DNA from: an uncultured Coriobacteriales bacterium
Lineage (GTDB): Bacteria > Actinomycetota > Coriobacteriia > Coriobacteriales > UMGS124
NCBI GenBank assembly: GCA_934662525.1
Contig: CAKUKJ010000004.1
Location: 1 to 21,129 of the forward strand
Reading direction: 5' to 3'
Length of the DNA stretch: 21,129 nucleotides
This document shows positions 14,154 through 21,129 of this stretch, in pieces; the first letter of the stretch is position 1, and each line of letters begins with the position of its first letter. A program made the position numbers and the translations under genes. Under the pieces are notes generated by a model. It saw only the letters and a list, made by a program, of their open reading frames with translations, was not told the DNA's origin and ran no database searches.

Positions 14154-14618
14154 ATGGCAGAGCAGCAGCCGCTTGTCGGCATCATCATGGGGTCAAAAAG
14201 CGACATGCCCGCGATGGAGGCGTGCACGGTCCAGCTCGAGGCAATGGGCGTGCCTTACGAGCTCGTCGTGTACAGCGCCCATCGCACCCCCATGCAGGTT
14301 CATGAATGGGCGAGTACCGCCGCCGAGAGGGGCATGCGCGTCATCATCGCAGCGGCCGGCAAGGCTGCCGCGCTTCCCGGCGTCGTGGCTGCCGTGACGC
14401 CGCTGCCCGTCATCGGGGTGCCCATGAAGACAAGCGATCTGGGCGGTATGGACTCGCTGCTCTCGATGGTGCAGATGCCTTCCGGCGTGCCCGTGGCGAC
14501 CGTCGCCATCGGCGGCGCAAAGAACGCGGCCATCCTTGCCGTGCAGGTCATGGGCGCATCCGACCCCGTGTGGCGCGAGAAGATGGTTGAGTTCAAGCGC
14601 GCCCTGGCGGAAGGCTAG
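14154..14618 (+). CDS. purE: PurE-family AIR carboxylase / N5-CAIR mutase with an unusual active-site loop
   Basis: This 154-aa protein is a full-length PurE. It acts in purine synthesis at the carboxylation of aminoimidazole ribonucleotide, either on N5-CAIR (class I, partner PurK) or on CO2 directly (class II). The substrate loop GSKSD and SAHRTP with catalytic His43 are intact. The second loop reads AAAGKAAALPG. Compared with the E. coli loop GAGGAAHLPG, the His (E. coli 75) is Ala73 and the second Gly of GG is Lys70. The rest (DSLLSMVQMPSGVPVATVAIG) is class I-like. AAAGGAGAG lies just before the ATG. iorA starts 4 nt after its stop. No purK is in the window. Confidence 0.94.
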   Translation: MAEQQPLVGIIMGSKSDMPAMEACTVQLEAMGVPYELVVYSAHRTPMQVHEWASTAAERGMRVIIAAAGKAAALPGVVAAVTPLPVIGVPMKTSDLGGMDSLLSMVQMPSGVPVATVAIGGAKNAAILAVQVMGASDPVWREKMVEFKRALAEG

Positions 14619-14622
14619 GGGC

Positions 14623-16596
14623 ATGCGCCGTTTGCTCATGGGCAACCAGGCCATTGCGATGGCGGCCTTGGAGGCCGGCGTCAACGTTGCCTGCGGCTAT
14701 CCCGGCACGCCATCCACCGAGATCATCGAGACCATTGCCCAAAACAACCCCCAGGGCCGCGTGCACGTCGAGTGGTCGTGCAATGAGAAGGCGGCCATGG
14801 AACTTGCGGCCGGCGTGAGCTATGCGGGCGGTCGCGTCATCGTCACGTGCAAGCAGGTCGGCATGAACGTCGCGGCCGACCCGTTCATGTGCCTGTCGTA
14901 TGTGGGAACGCACGGCGGCGTGGTCGTCGTTGTTGCCGACGACCCCGGTCCCATCTCGAGCCAGACCGAGCAGGACTCGCGCCAATTCGGTCAGTTCGCC
15001 CATGTGCCTGTGCTCGACCCCGCATCTCCCGAAGAGGCCTATCTCATGACGAAGGCTGCCTTCGAGATTTCCGAAGCGCATCATATGCCCGTCATCCTCC
15101 GTCCCACGACGCGCGTCGACCATGGTTGCGCAAGCATCGAGGTCGCCGACGACCCTGCGTCGCTGCCGCGCCATGAGATGGCGGGCTTTGCCAAGTCGCC
15201 CGAGTTCGTCATCTTCCCGTCCCTGTCCCGTGCGGCCCATAAGCGCATGGTTGCCGAGCTCGACGCGGTCTCGCGGGAGTTCGCAGACAGCCCGTTCAAC
15301 AAGCTCGATGAGTACGTGCGCGACGACTATGAGCTGTACCTGGGCATCGCCTGCTCGGGAGACTCTCGCGGCTACACCCTTGAGGCTCTTGCGCGCCTTC
15401 AAGACGCCGCCCGTAGCCGGGGCGTCGAGCTTCCCTCATATCGCCTGCTGCAGGTTGGCACGCCCCATCCCTTCCCACAGCGCCTGGGCCGCGATTTCCT
15501 CTTGGGGCTCTCCGACGCCCTCGTGATCGAGGAGCTTGAGCCTGTGGTCGAGCGCAGTCTGCTCGAGATGACGGGTCCGGTCGCGGCGGACGCCTACATC
15601 ACCTCGTGCCCCACGACCATCCATGGCAGGCTTGATGCGACAACGCCCGTCGAAGGCGAGTATTCCGCAGACATGCTCGTCGGTATCATCGCGGAGTTCC
15701 TCGGTGTTCCTGAGCTTGCGCAGGTCGCCTGCCCAGCCCCTCTCGAAGCCGATGTGCCTGCCGAGCTCATCCCGCCTCGCCCGGCGGTCCTTTGCGCGGG
15801 CTGCCCCCACCGTGCCTCTTTCACGGCGATCAAGGCGGCGGCCAAGGGCAGAAGCGTCGTCTACTCGGGCGACATCGGATGCTACACCCTCGGTTGTGCC
15901 AAGCCTCTAGAAGCCACGGACACATGCCTGTGCATGGGCGCGGGCGTGACGGTGGCGCAGGGCCTGCAGACGGCAGCCCATCTGGCCGGTGACGACGACA
16001 CGCTGCACGTGGGCTTCGTGGGCGATTCCACGTTCTTTGCCTCCGCCATGACGGGGCTGGCAAACGCCGTGTACAACCGCCATCGTATGGTGCTGTGCGT
16101 GCTTGATAACGCAACGACGGCCATGACGGGCTCTCAGCCCCATCCCGGCACGGGGGTCACGCTCATGGGCACGCGCTCCAAGCCCATCTCCATCGTCGAG
16201 GTGGCCCGGGCTTTGGGGTGCGACCTCGTTGAATCCGTCGACCCCTTCGACCGCCCGGCTGCCGTCGAGGCCGCCCGCCGGGCCCTGGCATGCGAGGGCG
16301 TTGCGGTGCTCGTGTTCCAGAGCCCGTGCGTGCAGCTCTTCCGCCCGCTTGAGCCTGTCAGCGTCACGCGGGACTGCCGTGGCTGCGGTCGCTGCGTTCG
16401 CGCCTTGGGTTGCCCGGCCCTGAGCATGGCGCCAGCACCAGGCACCGCCAGACCGATTGCCCAGGTAGACTGCTCTCTTTGCTATGGATGCGACCTATGC
16501 CTTGAGTCTTGTCCGTTTGGGGCAATCTCCTCCCCTCGCCAGGGCATGGCACCTGCCGAGGTCGATGCGATAAGAAGGGGTGCCGCGCGTGGATAA
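14623..16596 (+). CDS. iorA: indolepyruvate:ferredoxin oxidoreductase, alpha subunit
   Basis: This 657-aa thiamine-diphosphate enzyme subunit oxidatively decarboxylates aryl 2-keto acids (indolepyruvate, phenylpyruvate) to acyl-CoA and CO2, reducing ferredoxin. The N-terminal pyrimidine-binding domain contains GYPGTPSTE (25-33). The C-terminal TPP domain has GDIGCYTLG (416-424) and the GDS...DN motif (467-496). Two ferredoxin-like [4Fe-4S] sets close the protein: C585, C588, C591, C597-P and C620, C623, C626, C630-P, with an extra Cys617. The length fits the family. The ATG at 14623 has GGAAGG 8 nt upstream, inside the end of purE. iorB overlaps its 3' end. Confidence 0.96.
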   Translation: MRRLLMGNQAIAMAALEAGVNVACGYPGTPSTEIIETIAQNNPQGRVHVEWSCNEKAAMELAAGVSYAGGRVIVTCKQVGMNVAADPFMCLSYVGTHGGVVVVVADDPGPISSQTEQDSRQFGQFAHVPVLDPASPEEAYLMTKAAFEISEAHHMPVILRPTTRVDHGCASIEVADDPASLPRHEMAGFAKSPEFVIFPSLSRAAHKRMVAELDAVSREFADSPFNKLDEYVRDDYELYLGIACSGDSRGYTLEALARLQDAARSRGVELPSYRLLQVGTPHPFPQRLGRDFLLGLSDALVIEELEPVVERSLLEMTGPVAADAYITSCPTTIHGRLDATTPVEGEYSADMLVGIIAEFLGVPELAQVACPAPLEADVPAELIPPRPAVLCAGCPHRASFTAIKAAAKGRSVVYSGDIGCYTLGCAKPLEATDTCLCMGAGVTVAQGLQTAAHLAGDDDTLHVGFVGDSTFFASAMTGLANAVYNRHRMVLCVLDNATTAMTGSQPHPGTGVTLMGTRSKPISIVEVARALGCDLVESVDPFDRPAAVEAARRALACEGVAVLVFQSPCVQLFRPLEPVSVTRDCRGCGRCVRALGCPALSMAPAPGTARPIAQVDCSLCYGCDLCLESCPFGAISSPRQGMAPAEVDAIRRGAARG

Positions 16597-17203
16597 CATG
16601 GGTGCGTTGGAGCCTTGGAACTGCCTCATCGTGGGAGTCGGCGGCCAGGGCGTCGTGTTGGCAAGCCGCCTTGTCGCCTGCGCAAGCATGGACTCGGGCG
16701 CTTTCGTGCGCACGGCCGAGACCATCGGCATGTCGCAGCGCGGAGGTTCCGTCGCCTCGCATGTGCGTGTGGCCGCCTGTCCCGAGGAGGTGCCGTCGAG
16801 CCTCATCGGGCGCGGAGGCGCCAATCTTGTCCTGTCGTTTGAGCCGGGCGAGGCCGCGCGTGCGTTTTCGTATCTCAAACCCACGGGCGCCCTTGTCTGC
16901 GCCAGCCGCGCCGTCGTGCCTGCTGCAGCCCCCGTCTATACCGGGGCTGCCCAGCTCGAGTGGCTGAGCGCCCACGTCGAGCCCAAGCGCTTCGCCGTCG
17001 TCGACGCGTCTGCGCTTGACGAGGCGGGCCTCAACCCCAAGTGCCTCAACGTCATGCTGTTGGGCGCGGCCCTGGGTTTGCGGGCTCTCCCGTTCCCCTT
17101 GGCACGCTTGCAGGCCGCCATGGAGGGACTCGTCCGCCCCAAGCTTGTCCCCATGAACGTAAAAGCGCTGGAATTGGGCGTAAAACTGGCATCTCAGCGC
17201 TGA
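16589..17203 (+). CDS. iorB: indolepyruvate:ferredoxin oxidoreductase, beta subunit
   Basis: This 204-aa protein has the pyruvate/ketoisovalerate oxidoreductase gamma-type domain that completes the IorAB heterodimer. It begins with the glycine-rich LIVGVGGQGVVLASR, and the signature RTAETIGMSQRGGSVASHVR follows. I chose the GTG at 16589, because AAGGGG ends 8 nt upstream. The GTG at 16580 overlaps that site and the ATG at 16598 is 17 nt away. The chosen start overlaps the iorA stop by 8 nt, which suggests translational coupling. A new promoter-like box lies 29 nt after the stop, so the purE-iorA-iorB unit probably ends here, though I see no terminator hairpin. Confidence 0.94.
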   Translation: MDNMGALEPWNCLIVGVGGQGVVLASRLVACASMDSGAFVRTAETIGMSQRGGSVASHVRVAACPEEVPSSLIGRGGANLVLSFEPGEAARAFSYLKPTGALVCASRAVVPAAAPVYTGAAQLEWLSAHVEPKRFAVVDASALDEAGLNPKCLNVMLLGAALGLRALPFPLARLQAAMEGLVRPKLVPMNVKALELGVKLASQR

Positions 17204-17231
17204 TTGTGGTTCCTCGCGCCCTGCGATGGGA

Positions 17232-17237
17232 TACAAT
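17232..17237 (+). promoter_or_regulatory. candidate -10 box for the glycosyltransferase operon
   Basis: TACAAT lies 36 nt before the glycosyltransferase ATG, in the recurring GGnTA(C/T)AAT setting. A clear -35 partner is absent; TTCCTC at 17210-17215 is the best placed but weak. Confidence 0.5.
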
Positions 17238-17272
17238 CGGCCCAACGAATCTATTGGTCACGGGAGCTTCCT

Positions 17273-18580
17273 ATGAATCCTGCCATCGTTATACCGAGCT
17301 ATTGGTCGAGCGGCGAACGCCTCGGCGAGTCAGGCGGCGTCGCCTGCTACGACCATGCCACGCCCATTGACGCACCCGCGCCCCAGCTTGCTGAATGCCT
17401 AAAGTCGCTCTCGCAGGTCGCCGGCCTGGGCAGCGTCGTCATCCTCGTGGTAGCCTCTCCTGATGTCGAGGAGCGGGCGGTTCGTCGCATCGCCGACATC
17501 GCCGCCGCATGCGAGATGCCCGACGCCGTCATTGTCGACAGTTTCAAGGCTGCAGGCCTGCGCGACCAGTACGCCCACCTGCTGCCTGCCGATTTGTCTG
17601 ATGCCATTGGGCTGGTCGGCTATGGTGCAGTGCGCAACCTGGGGCTTCTCGCCTGTTGCGCCCTCGGGTGCGACGTGGCTGTCTTCATCGATGACGACGA
17701 GGTCGTGCTCGATCCCGAGTTTCTTGCGCAGGCGGTCTACGGCCTGGGGGCTCAGCCGCGCACGGGCACGCCTGTCGTCGCCAAGTCGGGATATTTCCTC
17801 GACCACCGCAACTCTGCCCTCGCCGACCGTCGCAAGGTGCACTTCTACGACCGTCACTGGTCCAAGCGCCTGGAATTCAATGAGTGGATGACGCAGGCCC
17901 TTGCCGGCCCTCGCATCTCGCGCAGCAACACGGTGTGCGGAGGCTGCTTCGCCGTGCATGCGGAGGCGTTCACACGCGTCTCGTTCGACTCTTGGATTAC
18001 GCGAGGTGAAGACACCGACTACCTCATCGACCTGCGTGCCTATGGCATGGACGTGTGGTTTGACAACAAATGGCGCGTCCGCCACAACCCTCCGCGCCTG
18101 GCCGATCGAGCCTTCCGCTTCGAGCAGGATGTCTATCGCTGGGTTTACACTCGCCGCAAGATCGAGGTGCTTAATTCCAACATCGACCTGCACAAGATCC
18201 TCCCCGAGCAGTTCATGCCCTATCCGGGCCCGTGGATTGGCCCGGAGCTGCCGACGCGCATCCGTAAGACGGTGCTCCTGCGCTCCGTCTTCTCGCCCGA
18301 GCGGCGCGCCTACGCGCAGATTCGCCGCACATGGCGCAAGGATGCCGTGGCGTATGCCGAGGCAAATTGCAACAACTACATGCGCTTTCAGACCCACTGG
18401 GCCGAAATTGCCTCCCTTGCCTGGCAGAATGAGGCGATGGTGCACATGCTGCGCGGGCAGGGGATGCTGAATCCGACCGTGGCGGCTCATGTGGCCCAGG
18501 TTCGCGGCCAGCAAGATCAGGCCCAGGTCGAGCTCCCGGTGCCTGAAGCTGTAGGCCCCGCGCATGAGGAGCAGGCATAA
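17273..18580 (+). CDS. glycosyltransferase, GT-A (family 2-like)
   Basis: This 435-aa cytoplasmic protein begins with the GT-A start MNPAIVIPSYWS. It contains GYGAVRNLGLLACCALGCDVAVFIDDDEV, where the DDDE is the DxD-like nucleotide-sugar/metal site (near residues 143-146), and later GGCFAVHAE and the acidic RGEDTDYLIDLRAYGMD typical of family 2 acceptor/base regions. No membrane segment is visible. The last 130 residues are a basic and helical extension ending in a Gln/Glu/Pro-rich tail. GGGAG lies 6 nt before the ATG. The TauE/SafE gene starts 2 nt after its stop, so they share a transcript. The donor and acceptor sugars cannot be told. It may modify a cell-surface polymer, but that is inference. 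Confidence 0.85.
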   Translation: MNPAIVIPSYWSSGERLGESGGVACYDHATPIDAPAPQLAECLKSLSQVAGLGSVVILVVASPDVEERAVRRIADIAAACEMPDAVIVDSFKAAGLRDQYAHLLPADLSDAIGLVGYGAVRNLGLLACCALGCDVAVFIDDDEVVLDPEFLAQAVYGLGAQPRTGTPVVAKSGYFLDHRNSALADRRKVHFYDRHWSKRLEFNEWMTQALAGPRISRSNTVCGGCFAVHAEAFTRVSFDSWITRGEDTDYLIDLRAYGMDVWFDNKWRVRHNPPRLADRAFRFEQDVYRWVYTRRKIEVLNSNIDLHKILPEQFMPYPGPWIGPELPTRIRKTVLLRSVFSPERRAYAQIRRTWRKDAVAYAEANCNNYMRFQTHWAEIASLAWQNEAMVHMLRGQGMLNPTVAAHVAQVRGQQDQAQVELPVPEAVGPAHEEQA

Positions 18581-18582
18581 CC

Positions 18583-19392
18583 GTGTTTGGCTTCGATCCC
18601 CTGTCGCTCGTTCTCATTCTCGCGTGCGGCGTGCTTGTAGGCGTGCTGTCTGCCATGTTCGGCATAGGCGGCGGCGTAATCATGGTGCCGCTTATCCACA
18701 TGGCCTTCGGTCAGCCCGCTGCGGTGTCGTCTGGCACGTCGCTTTTTGCCATCCTCCCCACGTCTGTGTCGTCCATGGTGGCGCGCCTGCACGATGGCAC
18801 CATCAACTTCAAGATGGGCTTGGCCATCGGCCTCGCCGGAGCGTGCCTGTCGCCCCTGGGCGCTTATGCAGCGAAGATCCTGCCTGGTCAGATTGCCATG
18901 GTGCTCACAGCTGCCTTCATCCTTTATTCGGCCTTCAACATGTATCGCCGCGTTTGGAGGAGCCGTGCCGGCGCCGTCAAGGTCGCCAATGAGAAGCCGT
19001 CGCGTCTTGCCGGCACCCAGGGGGTTCGCCTGTACGGCAGCGCTGCGGTCATGGGCTCCTTTGTGGGCTTCATCTCGGGATATGTCGGCTTGGGCGGCGG
19101 CTTTATCGTCGTGCCGCTGCTCCAGTGGCTGTTTGGCTTTACGATGAAGCAGGCAAGCGGAACCTCGCTTGTCGCCGTCGCCATCTTTGCCGTGCCGAGC
19201 TTCATCACTCACGCCATTCTCGGCAACGTCGCCTGGGTCATCGGCGTTCTGCTTATCATCGGCTCGCTCTTTGGGTCGCGCCTGGGGGCCAAGATTATCC
19301 AAAAGGTCAACGACCGCCTGCTCACGGCGCTTTTTGCCACGCTTTTGGTCGCTTCCGGCCTCATCCTTGCCGTCACCGAGTTCCTGGGGTAG
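18583..19392 (+). CDS. TauE/SafE (DUF81) family membrane permease
   Basis: This 269-aa protein has about eight membrane segments in two related halves. Each half carries the family glycine-rich motif: FGIGGGVIMVPLI near residue 25 and GLGGGFIVVPLL near residue 172, each followed by an ASGTSL or SSGTSL segment. TauE/SafE proteins export or import small anions such as sulfite, sulfoacetate and organosulfonates. The substrate here is unknown. The start is the GTG at 18583, with AGGAG (18567-18571) 11 nt upstream. It is packed between the glycosyltransferase (2-nt gap) and the histidine kinase (3-nt gap), so it may be controlled by or linked to that two-component system. Confidence 0.92.
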   Translation: MFGFDPLSLVLILACGVLVGVLSAMFGIGGGVIMVPLIHMAFGQPAAVSSGTSLFAILPTSVSSMVARLHDGTINFKMGLAIGLAGACLSPLGAYAAKILPGQIAMVLTAAFILYSAFNMYRRVWRSRAGAVKVANEKPSRLAGTQGVRLYGSAAVMGSFVGFISGYVGLGGGFIVVPLLQWLFGFTMKQASGTSLVAVAIFAVPSFITHAILGNVAWVIGVLLIIGSLFGSRLGAKIIQKVNDRLLTALFATLLVASGLILAVTEFLG

Positions 19393-19395
19393 GCG

Positions 19396-20739
19396 ATGAG
19401 ACTTAGCGAAACCAGCACAGACGCGAAAGCGGTCAAGGCAAAGCTGCCCAACTACGGCCGCAGCGCCTTCGGCGAGACCGTGATCACCACCATTGTGGCG
19501 CTGCTCGTGCTTGTGCTCTTCTACTCGCTGTTGAGCGAGGAGCCCAACATCATGGTCGCCTCTATTGCCCTGGCGGGCATCGTGACCGTGGCGTTCGCCA
19601 TCATTCGTTCCTCCTTCTCGCCCGACAAGCTTCGCGCCCAGCAGACGAACAAGACATTGAGCCTTGCGTCTCAAACGCTTGTCTACATGCGAGGAGGCCT
19701 GTCTGCCGAGAACTGCCAGGAGGTCTGCACCATCCTCCTACCTGAGTCGCAGGCTATGGCCGTCGCGATGACCGACGACAAGATCGTCCTGGGATATGCC
19801 GGTGCTCATGCCGAGGCGTTCCCCATCGGCAGCCCCATCCACACCCCGGCCACACATCGCGTCCTGGCGTCTCAGACGGTCGAGGTCTTCCGTCGCTCCG
19901 AGGCGTTTGGCGATCAGTCAAGCTCTCTCATTCCCGCTGGTATCGTTGCCCCGCTCGTCGTGCGCGGCGTCTCCGTCGGCACGCTCAAGCTGTATTACGA
20001 GGCCGACAGCCTAATCGACGAGACGCAGCGTGCCATTGCCGAAGGGCTGGCGCAGCTGCTCTCCACGCAGCTTTCCATCGCCGAGCTCGACAGGCAGGTC
20101 GAGCTTGCGACAAAGGCCGAGCTCCAGGCCCTCCAAGCGCAGATAAACCCACATTTTCTGTTCAACACCATCAACACCATCGCATCGCTCATCCGTACCG
20201 ATCCCACGCGTGCCCGCAGCCTGTTGCGAGAGTTCGCGGTCTTCTATCGTCAGACTCTTGAGAATTCCAGCGACCTCATCCCGCTCGAGCGAGAGATGCA
20301 GCAGACGCTGCGCTATTTCGCGTTCGAGGAGGCCCGCTTCGGCACTGAACGCGTGCGTCTTGAGGCCGACATTGATGACTTCGGGGATTTGCGCGTGCCT
20401 TCGTTCATCATCCAGCCCATTGTCGAGAACTCGGTGAACCATGCGATGCCGGCCGAGGGCCAGCTCCATATCGAGATCTCTGTCGAGGAATCTGGCGACG
20501 ACGTGGTCATCAAGGTGTCTGACGACGGCGTCGGCATGAGCGAAGCCCAGGCCAGAAAGCTTCTGCAGAGTGCGTCCGCGTCGGAAAAAGGGACGGGAAT
20601 CGCGCTTAGGAACGTCGACGCGCGTCTCCACGCGGTGTTTGGCCCGGGGTCGGGCGTGTCGGTGGAATCGCAGGTCGGCAAAGGCACACAGGTCACGTTG
20701 CTCCTTGTTGGCGCAAATGTTGCGGAAATGGATGAATAA
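19396..20739 (+). CDS. LytS/YpdA-type sensor histidine kinase with short membrane anchor and GAF-like domain
   Basis: This 447-aa kinase has two hydrophobic segments (about 29-46 and 52-70), a GAF-like sensor region (about 85-225), a coiled coil, and a HisKA_7TM-free His_kinase domain. The phosphoacceptor is His253 in QINPHFLFNTINTI. The N box is IVENSVNHA (Asn345), the G1 box DDGVGMS (376-382) and the G2 box GTGIALRN. Classical LytS and BtsS have five to six membrane segments of the 5TMR_LYT type; here only two are present, so the signal is probably read by the GAF domain. It starts 3 nt after the TauE/SafE stop with a weak binding site, which suggests coupled translation. The LytR-type regulator gene follows 81 nt later. 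Confidence 0.93.
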   Translation: MRLSETSTDAKAVKAKLPNYGRSAFGETVITTIVALLVLVLFYSLLSEEPNIMVASIALAGIVTVAFAIIRSSFSPDKLRAQQTNKTLSLASQTLVYMRGGLSAENCQEVCTILLPESQAMAVAMTDDKIVLGYAGAHAEAFPIGSPIHTPATHRVLASQTVEVFRRSEAFGDQSSSLIPAGIVAPLVVRGVSVGTLKLYYEADSLIDETQRAIAEGLAQLLSTQLSIAELDRQVELATKAELQALQAQINPHFLFNTINTIASLIRTDPTRARSLLREFAVFYRQTLENSSDLIPLEREMQQTLRYFAFEEARFGTERVRLEADIDDFGDLRVPSFIIQPIVENSVNHAMPAEGQLHIEISVEESGDDVVIKVSDDGVGMSEAQARKLLQSASASEKGTGIALRNVDARLHAVFGPGSGVSVESQVGKGTQVTLLLVGANVAEMDE

Positions 20740-20753
20740 TCGCCGACATTGGT

Positions 20754-20759
20754 TACAAT
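20754..20759 (+). promoter_or_regulatory. candidate -10 box for the response regulator gene
   Basis: TACAAT in the recurring GGnTA(C/T)AAT setting lies 61 nt before the response regulator ATG. It could give the regulator its own transcript besides read-through from the kinase gene. No good -35 element is visible. Confidence 0.4.
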
Positions 20760-20782
20760 GCGGTCGTGGGTTTAATTGAAAA

Positions 20783-20801
20783 CCGCCGGCAGGTGCGGCG
20801 G
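20783..20801 (+). promoter_or_regulatory. hairpin before the response regulator ribosome binding site
   Basis: CCGCCG (20783-20788) pairs with CGGCGG (20796-20801) around a 7-nt loop, ending 5 nt before the AAGGAGAGG Shine-Dalgarno sequence (20807-20815). No T-run follows. It may affect translation of the regulator. Confidence 0.3.
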
Positions 20802-20820
20802 CACGTAAGGAGAGGTACGT

Positions 20821-21129
20821 ATGTTGAGGGCAATGATCGTCGATGACGAGGCACCGGCTCGCAGCGAGCTCGCGTTTCTTCTGGAAGAGGTCGGCGACGT
20901 TGAGGTTGCCGTTGAGGCCGACAACGTGCGCAAGGCAATCGAGAGCCTGAAGGAGCACCGTTGCGACGTGGTGTTCCTCGACATCAACATGCCTGGCGTC
21001 AACGGTATGCAGTTTGCCGAAGCGCTGAGCAAGCTCAAAAACCCTCCAGCCGTGGTGTTCGTCACCGCTTATAGCGAGTATGGAGCCGATGCTTTTGGCG
21101 TCAATGCCATCGATTACCTCGTCAAGCCC
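20821..21129 (+). CDS. LytR/AlgR-type response regulator, partial (N-terminal receiver domain)
   Basis: The gene runs off the right edge, and 103 codons are visible. The ATG at 20821 has AAGGAGAGG just upstream. The visible part is a receiver domain: the acidic pocket Asp8-Asp9 in AMIVDDEAPARSEL, phosphoacceptor Asp54 in VVFLDINMPG, the conserved Thr in VFVTAYSEY and Lys102 in DYLVKP. The start IVDDEAPAR and the AIDYLVKP ending are typical of receivers joined to a LytTR DNA-binding domain, the usual partner of LytS-type kinases, but that domain lies outside the window. It is the cognate partner of the kinase directly upstream. Confidence 0.92.
   Translation, partial: MLRAMIVDDEAPARSELAFLLEEVGDVEVAVEADNVRKAIESLKEHRCDVVFLDINMPGVNGMQFAEALSKLKNPPAVVFVTAYSEYGADAFGVNAIDYLVKP

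Overview
The window is about 21 kb of GC-rich chromosomal DNA, and every gene I can support lies on the + strand. Gene order and content point to an anaerobic actinomycete, most likely class Coriobacteriia (Collinsella/Olsenella/Eggerthella relatives). The reasons are the rpsF-ssb-rpsR-DUF2232-rplI-dnaB replication/ribosome block in a high-GC genome, ferredoxin-dependent indolepyruvate oxidoreductase, a HemN/HemW-type radical SAM enzyme, and a LytS/LytR-type two-component system. This placement is inferred from content only, because no rRNA or species marker is present.

Layout. Positions 1-295 hold two tandem tRNA-Ser genes (anticodons GGA and CGA), each followed by a hairpin plus T-run. A conserved-looking but unrecognised acidic 185-aa protein follows (353-910) with a good terminator. 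The largest non-coding stretch (911-1308) contains a perfect 14-bp palindrome resembling a CRP/FNR-family operator and a structured rpsF leader. The rpsF-ssb-rpsR-DUF2232-rplI operon (1309-4065) ends at a strong terminator. dnaB (4264-5646) and purA (5775-7058) each have their own TA(C/T)AAT -10 box. purD, a NUDIX hydrolase and a half-size ABC exporter (7194-10997) are spaced 6 bp apart and are probably one transcript, preceded by a potentially structured leader.

The second half is more accessory in flavour. A single-pass membrane protein, a HemN/HemW-like radical SAM protein and a class I methyltransferase (11113-14069) are tightly packed. purE follows (14154-14618) and is coupled by a 4-nt gap to iorA, which overlaps iorB (14623-17203). 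The last block, from a -10 box at 17232, is a family-2-like glycosyltransferase, a TauE/SafE permease, a short LytS-type histidine kinase and the start of a LytR/AlgR-type response regulator, which runs off the right edge.

How the genes fit together: the left half is housekeeping (translation, replication, purine synthesis through PurA, PurD and PurE). The right half suggests keto-acid metabolism (IorAB) next to a signalling/transport/glycosylation operon. I see no mobile elements, CRISPR arrays, phage genes or broken genes. The points most worth a second look are the PurE active-site loop (Ala where class I enzymes have His) and its coupling to IorAB, the CRP-like palindrome and pseudoknot-capable rpsF leader, the purD leader fold, and the radical SAM/methyltransferase pair. 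I found no clear evidence of an entirely new system.
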